A stretch of DNA of 64,000 nucleotides from a virus. The notes below the pieces were generated by a model that saw only the letters and a program-made list of their open reading frames with translations, did no database searches and had not been told where the DNA came from. Positions 28,601 to 35,876 of the stretch are shown here, piece by piece. The position numbers and the translations under genes are program-made. The DNA lies in IMG/VR virus record IMGVR_UViG_3300025127_000001, positions 1 to 64,000 of that record. The stretch is one strand, 5' to 3'. The first letter of the stretch is position 1. The number at the start of each line of letters is the position of its first letter.

Positions 28601-30408
28601 ATTCACAGATGGCTTGGTACAAAGCTAATTTATTAGACCCATATGCTAGAGCTATGACTAATATATCTCGTGCTAGACGAGCAATGTTTGAAGATTACAA
28701 AGCATTAAAGAAACAAATAAAGATTAAACCAAAAGATCTTAAAAAGAAAGTACCAGGTGAACCATTTACACGCGAGCAAGCTGTAAGAGTTTATATATGG
28801 AACCAACAAGGTATGGAAGTTCCTGGTATAAGTAAGGCAGATAATAAAGATTTAGTTGACTTTGTTAATAAAAACGAAACACTAAAAACATTTGCTGACC
28901 AATTAATAGGTATGCAAAAAGGTACAGAGTATGCTGCGCCTAAAGTAGGTTGGCCAGCTGGTACTATAACAACTGATTTATTAAACACTATAGGTACTGT
29001 TAAAAGATCTTTGTATCTACAACAATGGCAGGAAAATGCTGATATAATATTTTCTGAAAAGAATATGAATAAGCTTGAAGCTGCGTTTGGTAAACCATAT
29101 AGAAAAGCTTTAGAAGGTATGCTAGCTCGTATGAAGAGTGGTCGTAATAGAAGCTTTGATGGTGATACAATGACTGGTAAATTTACAGACTGGTTAACAG
29201 GTCAAATCGGTACAATCATGTTCTTTAATACTAGATCAGCTTTACTACAGTTAATATCATCTGCTAACTTTGTAAACTTTACAGACAATAATATATACAA
29301 CGCTGCTAAAGTGTATGCTAATCAACCTCAGTATTGGAAAGATGTAATGATGTTAATGAACTCAGACTTCTTAGTTGAAAGACGTAGTGGTTTAAGGTTT
29401 AACGTTAATGAGTCTGATATTGCTGACATGGCTAAGCAAGCTGGATACAGAGGTGTTGTATCTAAGTTGTTACAATTTGGTTTCTTACCAACACAAATAG
29501 CTGATAGTTTAGCTATCGCAACAGGTGGCGCTACTCTTTATAGAAATAGAATTAATACATACAAGAAACAAGGTATGGATCAGAAAGCTGCAGAAGAAAA
29601 AGCTTTTCAAGATTTTAGAGAAATAGCTGAAGAAGCTCAGCAGTCTAGTAGACCTGATAGAATATCCGCACAACAAGCTGGACCATTAGGTAGAATAATA
29701 TTAGCATTTGGTAACACACCTATGCAGTATATGAGGTTAATTAAAAAAGCCGCGTCTGATATTAAAAATGGTAGAGGTGATTTTAAAACAAATGCTTCTA
29801 AAATAGTTTACTACATGCTAGTTCAAAACTTAATATTCAACGCCCTGCAACAAGCTATATTTGCTGTAGCATTTGGTGACATCGAAGAGGAAGATGAAAA
29901 TAGTAAGTATGTAAACATAGCTAATGGTATGGCGGACTCATTATTAAGAGGTATGGGTATTGGTGGAGCTATTGTTTCTATAGGAAAAAATGTAGGTAAA
30001 AGAATATACGACGAAAGCCAAAAGAAAAATCCTAAGTTTGAAAAGATAGGTTATGAAGTTGCTAAGTTATCACCTCCATTATCAGCTAAGCTTTCAAGAA
30101 TAAATCAAGCAGCAAGATCGTACCAATGGGATAAAGATAAAATGATGAGTGAAGGATTGTCGCTTGAAAACCCTGCGTACTTAGCAGGAGCAAATATTAT
30201 TGCAGCTACTACAAACATACCATTAGATAGAGCAATAAAGAAAACAAACAATGTTGTACAAGCTACAACTCAAGACTTAGAAACCTGGGAAAGGTTTGCA
30301 TTGCTAGGTGGTTGGCAAGACTGGGAACTAGGTATTGAAGACGAAGAAAAAAAGAAAACAAAAAAGAAAAAATCATCAAATAAAAAACGTAGATTCGTAA
30401 TAGATTAA
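22654..30408 (+). CDS. Giant polyvalent internal virion protein with HExxH and HAD-like sites
   Basis: The 2584-residue protein is the largest gene. A hydrophobic Gly-rich stretch lies at about 410-455. A HEVLH zinc-protease motif is at residues 823-827 (codons from 25120), with an acidic FEEVLTLLSEEM downstream as a possible third ligand. A HAD-type phosphatase signature is spread over DFDDT (1754-1758), ILTARP (1831-1836) and FADD (1887-1890). The last 700 residues, with helical segments such as FNTRSALLQLISSANFVNF and MLVQNLIFNALQQAIFAVAF, resemble large polyvalent protein-associated domains. The tail is Lys-rich. Together with its position this suggests an ejected protein carrying several enzymes into the cell. 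Confidence 0.75.
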   Translation: MEELEVIVQRMIDAGEPEENIKLVIEEYSRRQGKLAGVAETDATVAPEPIASESTGSNLEDGSLDLDIKDRSIPKTPQGELVYGDQRSFDQQIIDFQKNYNDAILGQGKYSFLADKPKADRLLFADKMVSKPRYFSSVYNKSKDKYEVKPSKGMYDRISSYLPDDFNLYDTPEQFNQALEDGRAQALQQDPIVTQMLESRSALMSDDYKEWEANKRNEWDLTTEEGVIAANKEANEWFLKNIVEPVENSQTFKRVFNEYTDVTEAIMGERHVGYGRSKDPFLSKDPSSLREGWRKGWKQFGLGFEKAGLSAEHGALEDYLVELNGLLDKDPNEEVRVKQKASMPASAYGAVSIKPDRRLTAEERSKELIDLILQTQDNIKGKVKNIAGKEAELGLYRAPDYDDGISLEDILLTTGEAGSSLVVVGGSAALSPFTGGASGVLGLTAMFGSIYGQNYYDTILQGLKEDGIDASNPEFDKLVAEAISEGKYANRAEVAGFAAVETGLERLGAAPLVKNFIKSIGLGTLNKKTSASLFRNQWKQFAKNAPQNVRAVGTSGLREAGTEAGQAGVSQLSKGIQLADDFENITATSYFDPAEIRDNAIAGGIVGVVTLGGGKVAGQATIESRQLYRTAATRFNSRDAESIKIVEAYFKNQENNLKGDLAANKINQDQYDNQMQELSNARNAGYNIPSNFSIENKERSFDLIMERNGLNKQLKQQDDALAQPIKDRIKEINTELAEIGKSEFSTQVIGGATKISKALDVPIEYFKDDAAVTNKLNELEQQGYNVGDKKNTNFGTIVENSDGDKFILINQARNEGKATTEAHEVLHAILSQTIGTDAELAKKIGTSLLNELTTNSKILDLTDNFATRLAGYDLENNPQNFEEVLTLLSEEMLEGRIVYNESVMERIGRILSEAFAKLTGKPITFENGKDVFNFVRDYNKSVIKGELTGRQKAAAVEGIQVGDIDSDGTRGPLASGTVVETINNIIPETITTKDQFQSDPRVFGDAFKATEKGGVIYNYVNSRSSSKEQADGTLRSIQERLLNYDPATGKSFAEFIFSNTNFARLDANKALFKESQRQRTEGTSIDSEQARQVVDPSTVSGPAVDVTVDEKVTTKIDPLSFEKVTPEKQTKIKNIVDIKSEDVSKITPKELNNRYAGKVAEVIFEVPETKITDAKKNLTYAKKIVKGVQEKSEAGNIQEFFRVGQNMKNFIKILPEFNVAQNEGDISDVGIEGESIAVDPTVKGVSVGINNRLLNYFYEDFVDPTGAITTPGGRSKGLTSQTKVKRLKPEFRNPTQEVIDQVKVDIGITPRGELNQYDRSIGQMLKGMAKLQAQNTVSRAARQKVKALPGIEQTKKRQTVANITSTKSRIMASQVFEETLNDLQKSDVATEYDAARNNKIWKRIAKDVGVDFIEATNEADRVKFKAFVLEKLPKYLPQAFFTPGTFAGAGKSGYKRNFFFLSKDELTDLIRGVEFAKENKAITAAVTKTNITTGTGKNRKVSNVAMRRFEDGTIAKENKLKQKGLEDIFLALEKMMKDDKSTIPFVISLLSSTSQYQGHFMRAASPWTFISKDIENDAIVEEHVLPASLVSKYLFASALEGKIKKNYPDVKKNYFQGILSDTNDKKLKLRGEFNYQSMPPAGWQMSDNIWARYFNTNVGNNNFGISPSDIVLINKKTIAQELNIDQYGNTVPRTFASQQEKASEKDNKILAKSIRPVKASKSLPTNLSLSKLVDEALNKARDPRASEKGISVFDFDDTVATSKSMVIVNMPNGNTKKITPAEFAKQHSTLEGQGAKFDFSEFNKVVDGKPGPLAAKMEKAINKFGNKDVFILTARPQESAQAIYDFLKGIGLEIPLGNITGLADGTPQAKARWIVGKAAEGYNDFYFADDVYKNVKAVQDALSVLDVKSKIRQARILASKDLDKDFNDIIENKTGIASEKTYGQVKGEVAGKDKGRFNIFVPPSAEDFVGLLYATLGKGKVGDSQMAWYKANLLDPYARAMTNISRARRAMFEDYKALKKQIKIKPKDLKKKVPGEPFTREQAVRVYIWNQQGMEVPGISKADNKDLVDFVNKNETLKTFADQLIGMQKGTEYAAPKVGWPAGTITTDLLNTIGTVKRSLYLQQWQENADIIFSEKNMNKLEAAFGKPYRKALEGMLARMKSGRNRSFDGDTMTGKFTDWLTGQIGTIMFFNTRSALLQLISSANFVNFTDNNIYNAAKVYANQPQYWKDVMMLMNSDFLVERRSGLRFNVNESDIADMAKQAGYRGVVSKLLQFGFLPTQIADSLAIATGGATLYRNRINTYKKQGMDQKAAEEKAFQDFREIAEEAQQSSRPDRISAQQAGPLGRIILAFGNTPMQYMRLIKKAASDIKNGRGDFKTNASKIVYYMLVQNLIFNALQQAIFAVAFGDIEEEDENSKYVNIANGMADSLLRGMGIGGAIVSIGKNVGKRIYDESQKKNPKFEKIGYEVAKLSPPLSAKLSRINQAARSYQWDKDKMMSEGLSLENPAYLAGANIIAATTNIPLDRAIKKTNNVVQATTQDLETWERFALLGGWQDWELGIEDEEKKKTKKKKSSNKKRRFVID

Positions 30409-30423
30409 ACTAAATAAATAAAT

Positions 30424-30708
30424 ATGGCCACACAACTTGGAGAAAACACTAAGGTAACTCTAGATTTGAAGACAATAGGTATTGTAATAGTTGGTGCTAT
30501 ATCTCTAGCTGCAATGTATTTTACGCTGCAAAAAGAAATAGACATCGCTAAAAAATTACCTGAACCAACAATTAGTCGAACTGAATATGATTTGAAAGAT
30601 CAACTAATACGTGAAACAATAATGAACACGCAAGATAAAGTTGAAGAGAATAGTAAGAAGTTAGATAAAATTGATGAGAAGTTATATGAAATAATTGAAG
30701 ACAAATAA
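30424..30708 (+). CDS. Small membrane protein with coiled coil (holin/spanin-like candidate)
   Basis: A 94-residue protein with one membrane helix at about 17-36 (TIGIVIVGAISLAAMYFTLQ) and a C-terminal coiled coil to the end. Such single-span proteins directly after the internal virion genes are often annotated as holin or inner spanin, but the sequence alone does not decide. The dedicated holin-like gene at 485 is a stronger candidate. Confidence 0.6.
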   Translation: MATQLGENTKVTLDLKTIGIVIVGAISLAAMYFTLQKEIDIAKKLPEPTISRTEYDLKDQLIRETIMNTQDKVEENSKKLDKIDEKLYEIIEDK

Positions 30709-30710
30709 TC

Positions 30711-31064
30711 ATGAAAAAAATTATCACTTTAATATTAATTTTATTTTGTACTACTGCATTTACACAGGATTATAAAATACTCCATATTAATGCTCACTGG
30801 AATGAAAGAAATACTTTAAAATTACCTAGCAAAATAGAAGGTGTAACTGTAGATTTTGCTTGGATTGAAGATCAAACAAAGAGTTTGCGAGAAAAAATTC
30901 AAGCAGTACCAGTAGTTATAGTATATGTTGAAGAAGAAAAAGAAAAGAGAGTTGTAAGAAAATGGTCTGCTGATATAAGCTTTAAATTAAATATTAACGC
31001 AAAAGAAATATCTGAAGCTATAAAACAAGATAAACAAAAATCACATAGGCGTAAAACAAATTAA
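30711..31064 (+). CDS. Exported protein of unknown function
   Basis: A 117-residue protein with a clear signal peptide (MKKIITLILILFCTTAFTQ), cut probably near Ala-Phe-Thr-Gln, a Bacteroidetes-like pattern. The mature part has an alternating strand-helix layout (YKILHINAHWN, VPVVIVYVEEEK) that could be a small thioredoxin-like fold, but no CxxC is present. It ends just before a pair of small Lys-rich genes. Confidence 0.6.
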   Translation: MKKIITLILILFCTTAFTQDYKILHINAHWNERNTLKLPSKIEGVTVDFAWIEDQTKSLREKIQAVPVVIVYVEEEKEKRVVRKWSADISFKLNINAKEISEAIKQDKQKSHRRKTN

Positions 31065-31065
31065 C

Positions 31066-31227
31066 ATGGCAAATAAAATAAAAAGAACAAAGATTAGTCC
31101 AGCTTGTAAAGCAGCGGCAAAAAAGAAATTTGATGTCTGGCCAAGCGCTTACGCTTCAGGTTGGGGCGTAAGATGTACTAAAGCTGGAGGCCCAGGTAAA
31201 ATGGGTAAAAGTAAAAAGAAAAAGTAA
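31066..31227 (+). CDS. Small Lys-rich protein, DUF5872-like
   Basis: A 53-residue ORF starting two bases after the previous stop. It contains FDVWPSAYASGWGVRCTKAG, a pattern I recall from small phage proteins of the DUF5872 type, and a Lys-rich tail. Its TAA overlaps the next ATG (TAATG), which supports translation. Function unknown. Confidence 0.65.
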   Translation: MANKIKRTKISPACKAAAKKKFDVWPSAYASGWGVRCTKAGGPGKMGKSKKKK

Positions 31228-31475
31228 TGGCTAATAAAATTAAAGGAGGCGGAACTAAAAAAGTTTGTCTGCCTAGAAAGAAATGGCTGTCAATGAGTAA
31301 AGAAGAAAGACAGAAGGTTGTTAACGCTAAGAAGTCTGCTGCGGCCAAAGGAAAGTATAAGAGATCTAGTAAGTCTAATGTAAAAGGTGCTCGTAAAAAA
31401 GGAGCTACACTTAGAGACTGGTTTGAAAAAGAAGATTGGGTTAATGTAGCTACAGGTAAACCCTGTGGTGAATAA
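31227..31475 (+). CDS. Small basic protein, DUF5872-like
   Basis: An 82-residue Lys/Arg-rich protein. The C-terminal half (RKKGATLRDWFEKEDWVNVA and a final TGKPCGE) matches the conserved core I recall for DUF5872-type phage and bacterial proteins. With the preceding 53-residue gene it may represent two parts of what is one protein elsewhere. Possible nucleic-acid or virion association is only inferred from charge. Confidence 0.65.
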   Translation: MANKIKGGGTKKVCLPRKKWLSMSKEERQKVVNAKKSAAAKGKYKRSSKSNVKGARKKGATLRDWFEKEDWVNVATGKPCGE

Positions 31476-31486
31476 ATAAAAATATT

Positions 31487-31627
31487 ATGGGAAAGTTATT
31501 AGTAAAATTAGGATTGTGGATACAACATATATGGTGTAAGTTATTATGTAAATGGAATTGGTTAATATCTAAGTTAATTGTAGATGTTAAAGAATGTCCA
31601 GTGGCACAATGCATGTGTAAAAAATAG
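31487..31627 (+). CDS. Very small Cys-rich protein
   Basis: A 46-residue ORF with the same ATTATGGG start context as its neighbours. It has a hydrophobic, Trp-rich body (LWIQHIWCKLLCKWNWLI) and five Cys residues, with a CPVAQCMCKK end. It may be membrane-associated. It is the last gene before the terminator. Confidence 0.5.
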   Translation: MGKLLVKLGLWIQHIWCKLLCKWNWLISKLIVDVKECPVAQCMCKK

Positions 31628-31639
31628 GGATCAAAGACA

Positions 31640-31709
31640 TAACGGGCGTACCATACCCGAAAGATCCTGTAACCGAAGGGGAGCTCAATAGAGTTCCCCT
31701 TCTTTATTA
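31640..31709 (+). terminator. Terminator region between convergent units
   Basis: The main hairpin pairs GAAGGGGAGCTC (31675-31686) with GAGTTCCCCTTC (31691-31702), with one wobble and an AATA loop, and is followed by TTTATTATT, so it ends the plus-strand unit. A second, weaker CGGG...CCCG hairpin lies just upstream near 31643-31659 and, read on the minus strand, is followed by TTATG, so it may help to end the minus-strand unit. Confidence 0.8.
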
Positions 31710-33425
31710 TCCGTCACAAGCTAAGCAGTCTTCAGACATAGCAGCATCAGCTATATCGCCACGTAATACAGACTCTGTTCTAACATAATATAAAGTTTTA
31801 ATACCTTTTTTCCAAGCTTCCATATGTACCTTGTTAATCCACTTAGGCGTGGCTTGACTAGGAAAAGCTAGGTTAAGGCTAACAGATTGATCTATATATT
31901 GTTGTCTTATTCCTGCTTGATTAACTAATTCAAGTTGGTTTATTTCTTTGAAAGTTTTAAAAACTTCTTTAACTGGTATACCATGAGCAATTGTAATATC
32001 TTCAAGCTCAGATATATTCTGAACACTGCCCCCATCAGCCAGTATTTTATTCCATATCTCTTCATTATTTAATTTATGTTTTCTTAAAACCTTAATTAGT
32101 GTAGGGTTTTTTCTTATGAACGTTCCTTTTGCTGTTTGTTCGGTAAAAACATTAGCAGCCCATGGTTCAATACCCGGACTAACGTTTCCACTAAGTTTGC
32201 TGTTGCTAACAGTAGGAGCAATAGCACGTAGGTGAGTATTACGAAGACCAGTTCCGCGACACCACAAAGGTTCGCCATAAGTCTCAGCAAGACCTCTACT
32301 AGCTCTTTCGCTTTCGATTTTAATTTGTGAAAAAATCCTTCTGGTTTCGAATTGGGCGGATAAACCTTCAAATGGTAATCCTTTCTCTTGGAGGTAGGTG
32401 TGCCAGCCCAATACGCCAAGGCCGAGCGCTCTGCCTTTTTCCGCAGATCGTACTGCGTTTTCAAATCCGTATCTGTATTTTGCTCTTTGAATAAACTCTT
32501 CCAGTACTCCATCAAGGAACCATATACTATCGTGAATAAGATTCGTGTTTCTCCATTCATCATATTTTGCTAAATTTAAACTTGATAAACAACAAACAAA
32601 ACTATGTGACTCATCAGTATGTAATACTATTTCGCTACATATATTTGTCATATGTACTTTTAATGCATTGTCTTTGTAAGCTTGGGGGTTCTGCTTATTC
32701 GTATTTCCTTTAAATAAAACATAAGGTTCACCAGTAGCTTTTCGTTTCTGTATGAGCTTGCTCCACTTACGTCTGGCAACTTTATCTCCTGCTTCAATTG
32801 CTCGCATAAACTTATCACCGACGACAGCACATTGGTGTAGGTTAAGAGATTGTCTATTGACATCTCCTTTTGGTTCTCTAATCTCGAGCCATTCTTCAAA
32901 ATCGTCATGTTCAATGTTGATATTAACTGATGCCGCTCCTCTTCGGACAGATCCTTGATTAGTGGCAAGTATAGTCGAATCATATATTTTACAAAACGGT
33001 ACAACTCCATCACTTGTTCCATTGTTTGTTATGTTTGCTCCGGCGGGTCTAATCATATTAACTCCGATGCCAACTCCTCCGCCGTGTTTAGCTAGCAACA
33101 TCATCTCTAAATTTTTTTTACCTATGTCTTGTATGCTGTCTGCGACATCAATACCAAAACAACTTATAGGTAAACCTCTATCTGTGCCTGTATTAGACAA
33201 TACTGGAGAGGCTAAACATAGCCAGCCTTTCCATATATAATCAAAAAAAGTATCAGCCATCTCTGGACGATACAAACGTTTAGCTATAGTTGTAGCCACA
33301 CGTGTATAGGCATCTCTTGGTGTTTCACCTGGTAATAAATAACTACCACCAATAGTGGTTTTATATACTTCGTTATTTCCCCAAGCAGGGTAATCAATCC
33401 CTTTTTTCCACTCGTTGTTCCACAT
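31707..33425 (-). CDS. nrdA: Ribonucleoside-diphosphate reductase, alpha subunit (class I)
   Basis: Reduces ribonucleotides to deoxyribonucleotides for phage DNA synthesis, with the beta subunit encoded at 34059. The redox Cys are C89 (PISCFG) and C278/C279 (VCCLSSLNL). The N261-x-C263-x-E265 active-site triad is in NICSEIVL. The radical-transfer pair Tyr546-Tyr547 is in KTLYYV, and the C-terminal CLACDG tail can re-reduce the enzyme. At 572 residues it is short and lacks the N-terminal ATP-cone, so dATP feedback inhibition is probably lost, a known phage trend. Three small genes separate it from nrdB. Confidence 0.95.
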   Translation of the reverse strand: MWNNEWKKGIDYPAWGNNEVYKTTIGGSYLLPGETPRDAYTRVATTIAKRLYRPEMADTFFDYIWKGWLCLASPVLSNTGTDRGLPISCFGIDVADSIQDIGKKNLEMMLLAKHGGGVGIGVNMIRPAGANITNNGTSDGVVPFCKIYDSTILATNQGSVRRGAASVNINIEHDDFEEWLEIREPKGDVNRQSLNLHQCAVVGDKFMRAIEAGDKVARRKWSKLIQKRKATGEPYVLFKGNTNKQNPQAYKDNALKVHMTNICSEIVLHTDESHSFVCCLSSLNLAKYDEWRNTNLIHDSIWFLDGVLEEFIQRAKYRYGFENAVRSAEKGRALGLGVLGWHTYLQEKGLPFEGLSAQFETRRIFSQIKIESERASRGLAETYGEPLWCRGTGLRNTHLRAIAPTVSNSKLSGNVSPGIEPWAANVFTEQTAKGTFIRKNPTLIKVLRKHKLNNEEIWNKILADGGSVQNISELEDITIAHGIPVKEVFKTFKEINQLELVNQAGIRQQYIDQSVSLNLAFPSQATPKWINKVHMEAWKKGIKTLYYVRTESVLRGDIADAAMSEDCLACDG

Positions 33426-33624
33426 CTCTTTGTTCTTTATTTTTTAATTCATCAACAATTTTTTCCCACTCATCTTTACCTACATGTATTTGAAAAGCAG
33501 TCAAAGTACCTTCAGACATAGTTGTGTTTGCTTGTACTTCTCTAATTAATTGTTGTACTATATTAGTTAGTGCTTTAACTTTATTTTCAAGCACTTTAAC
33601 TTTGCTTTGTTTCTGTCCTTTCAT
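33394..33624 (-). CDS. Hypothetical coiled-coil protein
   Basis: A 76-residue, strongly helical protein with regular Leu/Val heptads in its first 35 residues. It overlaps the start of nrdA by 32 bases and the preceding gene by 29, which is typical of this compact block. Function unknown. Confidence 0.55.
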   Translation of the reverse strand: MKGQKQSKVKVLENKVKALTNIVQQLIREVQANTTMSEGTLTAFQIHVGKDEWEKIVDELKNKEQRDVEQRVEKRD

Positions 33625-33820
33625 TTTTATAATCTATTATAAAACCTGTTAATACTATTATATTCATACCTATGCTAGACAATATTTCATACAGATCATG
33701 AAACGTATGTATAGATAAATGTATATGACCTACAACCCAAAATGGTATTGCTAGGTTTTGACTGATCCATACAATAGTATATTTTAAAAATTGTTTCATC
33801 TCATTAAATGAGTAAACCAA
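33596..33820 (-). CDS. Small membrane protein
   Basis: A 74-residue protein with two hydrophobic stretches (about 13-30 and 45-62) and a charged C-terminus. It overlaps both neighbours by about 25-29 bases. No family recognised. Confidence 0.5.
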   Translation of the reverse strand: MVYSFNEMKQFLKYTIVWISQNLAIPFWVVGHIHLSIHTFHDLYEILSSIGMNIIVLTGFIIDYKNERTETKQS

Positions 33821-34065
33821 GCTATTAAACCATTAAGGTTTAATGCTACTAAGTTCCATTGTTTACGTGACATTACTTGTATAATAACACATGTAAAACC
33901 CATCACATATAGTATAGGTTCTATTGTCCATTGTGCAGCTATCAAAAAGCCAGCGCCCATATATCCAATACGAGACGCTACCTTTTGATATGCTGTTAGC
34001 TTATTGGTATACCTCATAAACTTTATAAGTCTATACCTCCATAATCTTTTAGCCTCCATTACCAT
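33796..34065 (-). CDS. Small membrane protein
   Basis: An 89-residue protein with a basic N-terminus and two likely membrane helices (about 30-48 and 50-66). The start overlaps the end of nrdB by seven bases; a second Met two codons later (34059) would give almost no overlap. Function unknown. Confidence 0.5.
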   Translation of the reverse strand: MVMEAKRLWRYRLIKFMRYTNKLTAYQKVASRIGYMGAGFLIAAQWTIEPILYVMGFTCVIIQVMSRKQWNLVALNLNGLIAWFTHLMR

Positions 34066-35018
34066 ATGTCTTCGAAGTCTTCGCCTTCATTTGCCTTCGA
34101 GTAATCAGTTGGCCTAATAGCGAAAAAGTCAGTATGGGTATGACCACCAGTGAGATGATAGAACCAATCGAGGTTTGCTGCAGCCTTCTTATCGTAATCA
34201 AATATCGAAATATAACCGAGCTCTTGTAGTTTTTCATTTGCTCTTTTTCTTATAAATTGTTTTAAGTCGTCTGCTTTTAGGTTTTCAATATCACCCATTT
34301 CAAACATCTTATCAATGTATTTTTCTTCTAATTCAACCATTGTTTTAGCAGCTTGTACTACATCATCTCTACAAAGATCTAATAACTTAGGATCTTCTTG
34401 ACACATGTGTCTAAACAATTGACAACCCATTTTACTATGCAGTGATTCATCACGCACAGACCATTTCATTTGTTGTCCAATTCCTTTGAGTAAATTGCGT
34501 AGTTGAAAACTATATAGTACAGCAAAAGCACTATACAAACTAACGCCCTCGGCAAAGGCTGAAAATATTGCCAAGCTTCTTCCAATGCCGACTGAACTAG
34601 TACCGTCATAAGCAACCAAGTTATCAAAACGGTCGGCTGTCGCAGGTTCGTGTAAAAACGCTTCATAATTTTCTAATCCTAGTGTTTCATTTAAATAACT
34701 ATAAGCTACAGCGTGTATTGTCTCTTGCGAGCCAAACATCATAGCCATCTGCTGGATCTCATGTTTAGGAAACCATGAGACAACCTTCTGAGTCCAGTAA
34801 TCTGATACTGCACATTCTGTCTGGGCGAAACCGAGTAATATGTTTCCGACCAAGTTCTTCTCTTTATCATTTAATTTTTCTTTCCAATCTTTTAAATCAC
34901 CTTGCATAGGTATTTCTGTATGCAACCAAAACGCCTGAGCTTGTTTTAACCAACCTTCTGTATAGTACTCAGGATACTCAAAAGGTTTATATGGTATACG
35001 TTCATCAAATAATCCCAT
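34059..35018 (-). CDS. nrdB: Ribonucleoside-diphosphate reductase, beta subunit (class I)
   Basis: The radical-generating partner of the alpha subunit. The metal ligands can be followed: E68 (in AQTECAV), E99 and H102 (SQETIHAV), E157 (AFAEGV), E191 and H194 (RDESLH). The spacings 31 and 34 between first/second and fourth/fifth ligands equal those of E. coli NrdB. Tyr106, four residues after H102, occupies the radical Tyr position, so a classic tyrosyl-radical enzyme is expected. Its 319 residues are within the family range. Confidence 0.95.
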   Translation of the reverse strand: MGLFDERIPYKPFEYPEYYTEGWLKQAQAFWLHTEIPMQGDLKDWKEKLNDKEKNLVGNILLGFAQTECAVSDYWTQKVVSWFPKHEIQQMAMMFGSQETIHAVAYSYLNETLGLENYEAFLHEPATADRFDNLVAYDGTSSVGIGRSLAIFSAFAEGVSLYSAFAVLYSFQLRNLLKGIGQQMKWSVRDESLHSKMGCQLFRHMCQEDPKLLDLCRDDVVQAAKTMVELEEKYIDKMFEMGDIENLKADDLKQFIRKRANEKLQELGYISIFDYDKKAAANLDWFYHLTGGHTHTDFFAIRPTDYSKANEGEDFEDIW

Positions 35019-35182
35019 TACTTATAAAAAATTTCTAATGCAAAGTCTATAAATGGTAAATAAAATACGTGTGCTGTTTGTTTTGGTTCATTGTAACTTC
35101 TGGCCCCAAACAATATACCTGGGTAAAATCCTATGGAAAAAGACCAATCATCTTTTACCTTGTCCTCTATATTTTTTGACAT
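35018..35182 (-). CDS. Small conserved phage protein next to nrdB
   Basis: A 54-residue ORF whose TAA overlaps the nrdB start (TAATG). It contains FSIGFYPGILFGARSYNEPK and ends in a hydrophobic stretch (YLPFIDFALEIFYK). I recall similar 'GFYPG-LFG-R' peptides next to phage nucleotide-metabolism genes. Function unknown. It overlaps the next upstream gene by 35 bases in another frame. Confidence 0.65.
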   Translation of the reverse strand: MSKNIEDKVKDDWSFSIGFYPGILFGARSYNEPKQTAHVFYLPFIDFALEIFYK

Positions 35183-35285
35183 AATTTTTACTTTGTTTAT
35201 TATTACTATGTTTACTTTTGGCGTGTACGCCGGGTCTTTTCTTTTTTGGTTTTTCTATATAAGCTGATATTGTTAATCTAGCCAT
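35148..35285 (-). CDS. Small basic phage protein (RPGVHAK type)
   Basis: A 45-residue, Lys/Arg/Asn-rich peptide with KKKRPGVHAKSKHSNNK and a YRGQGKR end. This 'KRPGVHAK...SKNYKK-YRGQG' pattern is a small conserved peptide that I recall from many unrelated phages. Its role is unknown. It overlaps both neighbours. Confidence 0.7.
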   Translation of the reverse strand: MARLTISAYIEKPKKKRPGVHAKSKHSNNKQSKNYVKKYRGQGKR

Positions 35286-35451
35286 AACATTTTATATTAT
35301 ATTCATTTTGTTTTTTAACTATATCTTTATACTTAACGTAGCCTTTCACGTCCCAAGACCACTTAACAAATTTATCGATTTGACGCTCAGCGTATTTACG
35401 CCTAGCTAATTGTTTTTGTTTTGTAATATTAACCTTACTGTCTCGTCGCAT
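35278..35451 (-). CDS. Small helical hypothetical protein
   Basis: A 57-residue ORF running between the endonuclease-like gene (46-base overlap) and the RPGVHAK-type gene (8-base overlap). It has an amphipathic basic helix (ARRKYAERQIDKFVKWSWDV). The frame fills an otherwise empty 120-base gap with well-behaved codons, which is the main evidence that it is real. Confidence 0.55.
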   Translation of the reverse strand: MRRDSKVNITKQKQLARRKYAERQIDKFVKWSWDVKGYVKYKDIVKKQNEYNIKCYG

Positions 35452-35876
35452 TCTTTTTGATTTTGTGGTTTATATAAAGTGAAAGGACCTATACGTCTTT
35501 CTGACATTAGCTTTTTAAATATTTTCCAACGTAATGGAAAAGACTCGTTGGCTCTACCTTTACATTCTATTATAAAGCCTTTACCAACAAAGTCTGGTGT
35601 GTATTTCATATTAAGTATTTTTTTATTACCTCTATTTTTATAAACACCTTTACCATTACCGCATCGTTCATAACACTCAAATGGAAAGTCAAACGATTCA
35701 ATCAACTCAAATGTTTGACCTTCATACAGGGCTGTTATACCAGCTTTCTTGAGTGCAAGATACATATATTTTTCTAATCCAGAAGCAAACTTTATCCCGT
35801 CGGCAGTAACTTTTTTACTTTGAACAGGACCTTTTTTCCTTTTATAAGATCTCTTCATCATTAACTTCGATGTCAT
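35406..35876 (-). CDS. Endonuclease I-like Holliday junction resolvase
   Basis: A 156-residue PD-(D/E)xK nuclease resembling T7 endonuclease I. Residues GIKFASGLEKYMYLAL (about 27-42) give the first Glu (E35), YTPDF gives D95, and IIECKG gives E104 and K106. The basic N-terminus is likely DNA-binding. It would resolve branched DNA during replication and packaging and may degrade host DNA. Alternative starts at Met6 or Met7 would shorten the overlap with the upstream gene. Confidence 0.8.
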   Translation of the reverse strand: MTSKLMMKRSYKRKKGPVQSKKVTADGIKFASGLEKYMYLALKKAGITALYEGQTFELIESFDFPFECYERCGNGKGVYKNRGNKKILNMKYTPDFVGKGFIIECKGRANESFPLRWKIFKKLMSERRIGPFTLYKPQNQKECDETVRLILQNKNN

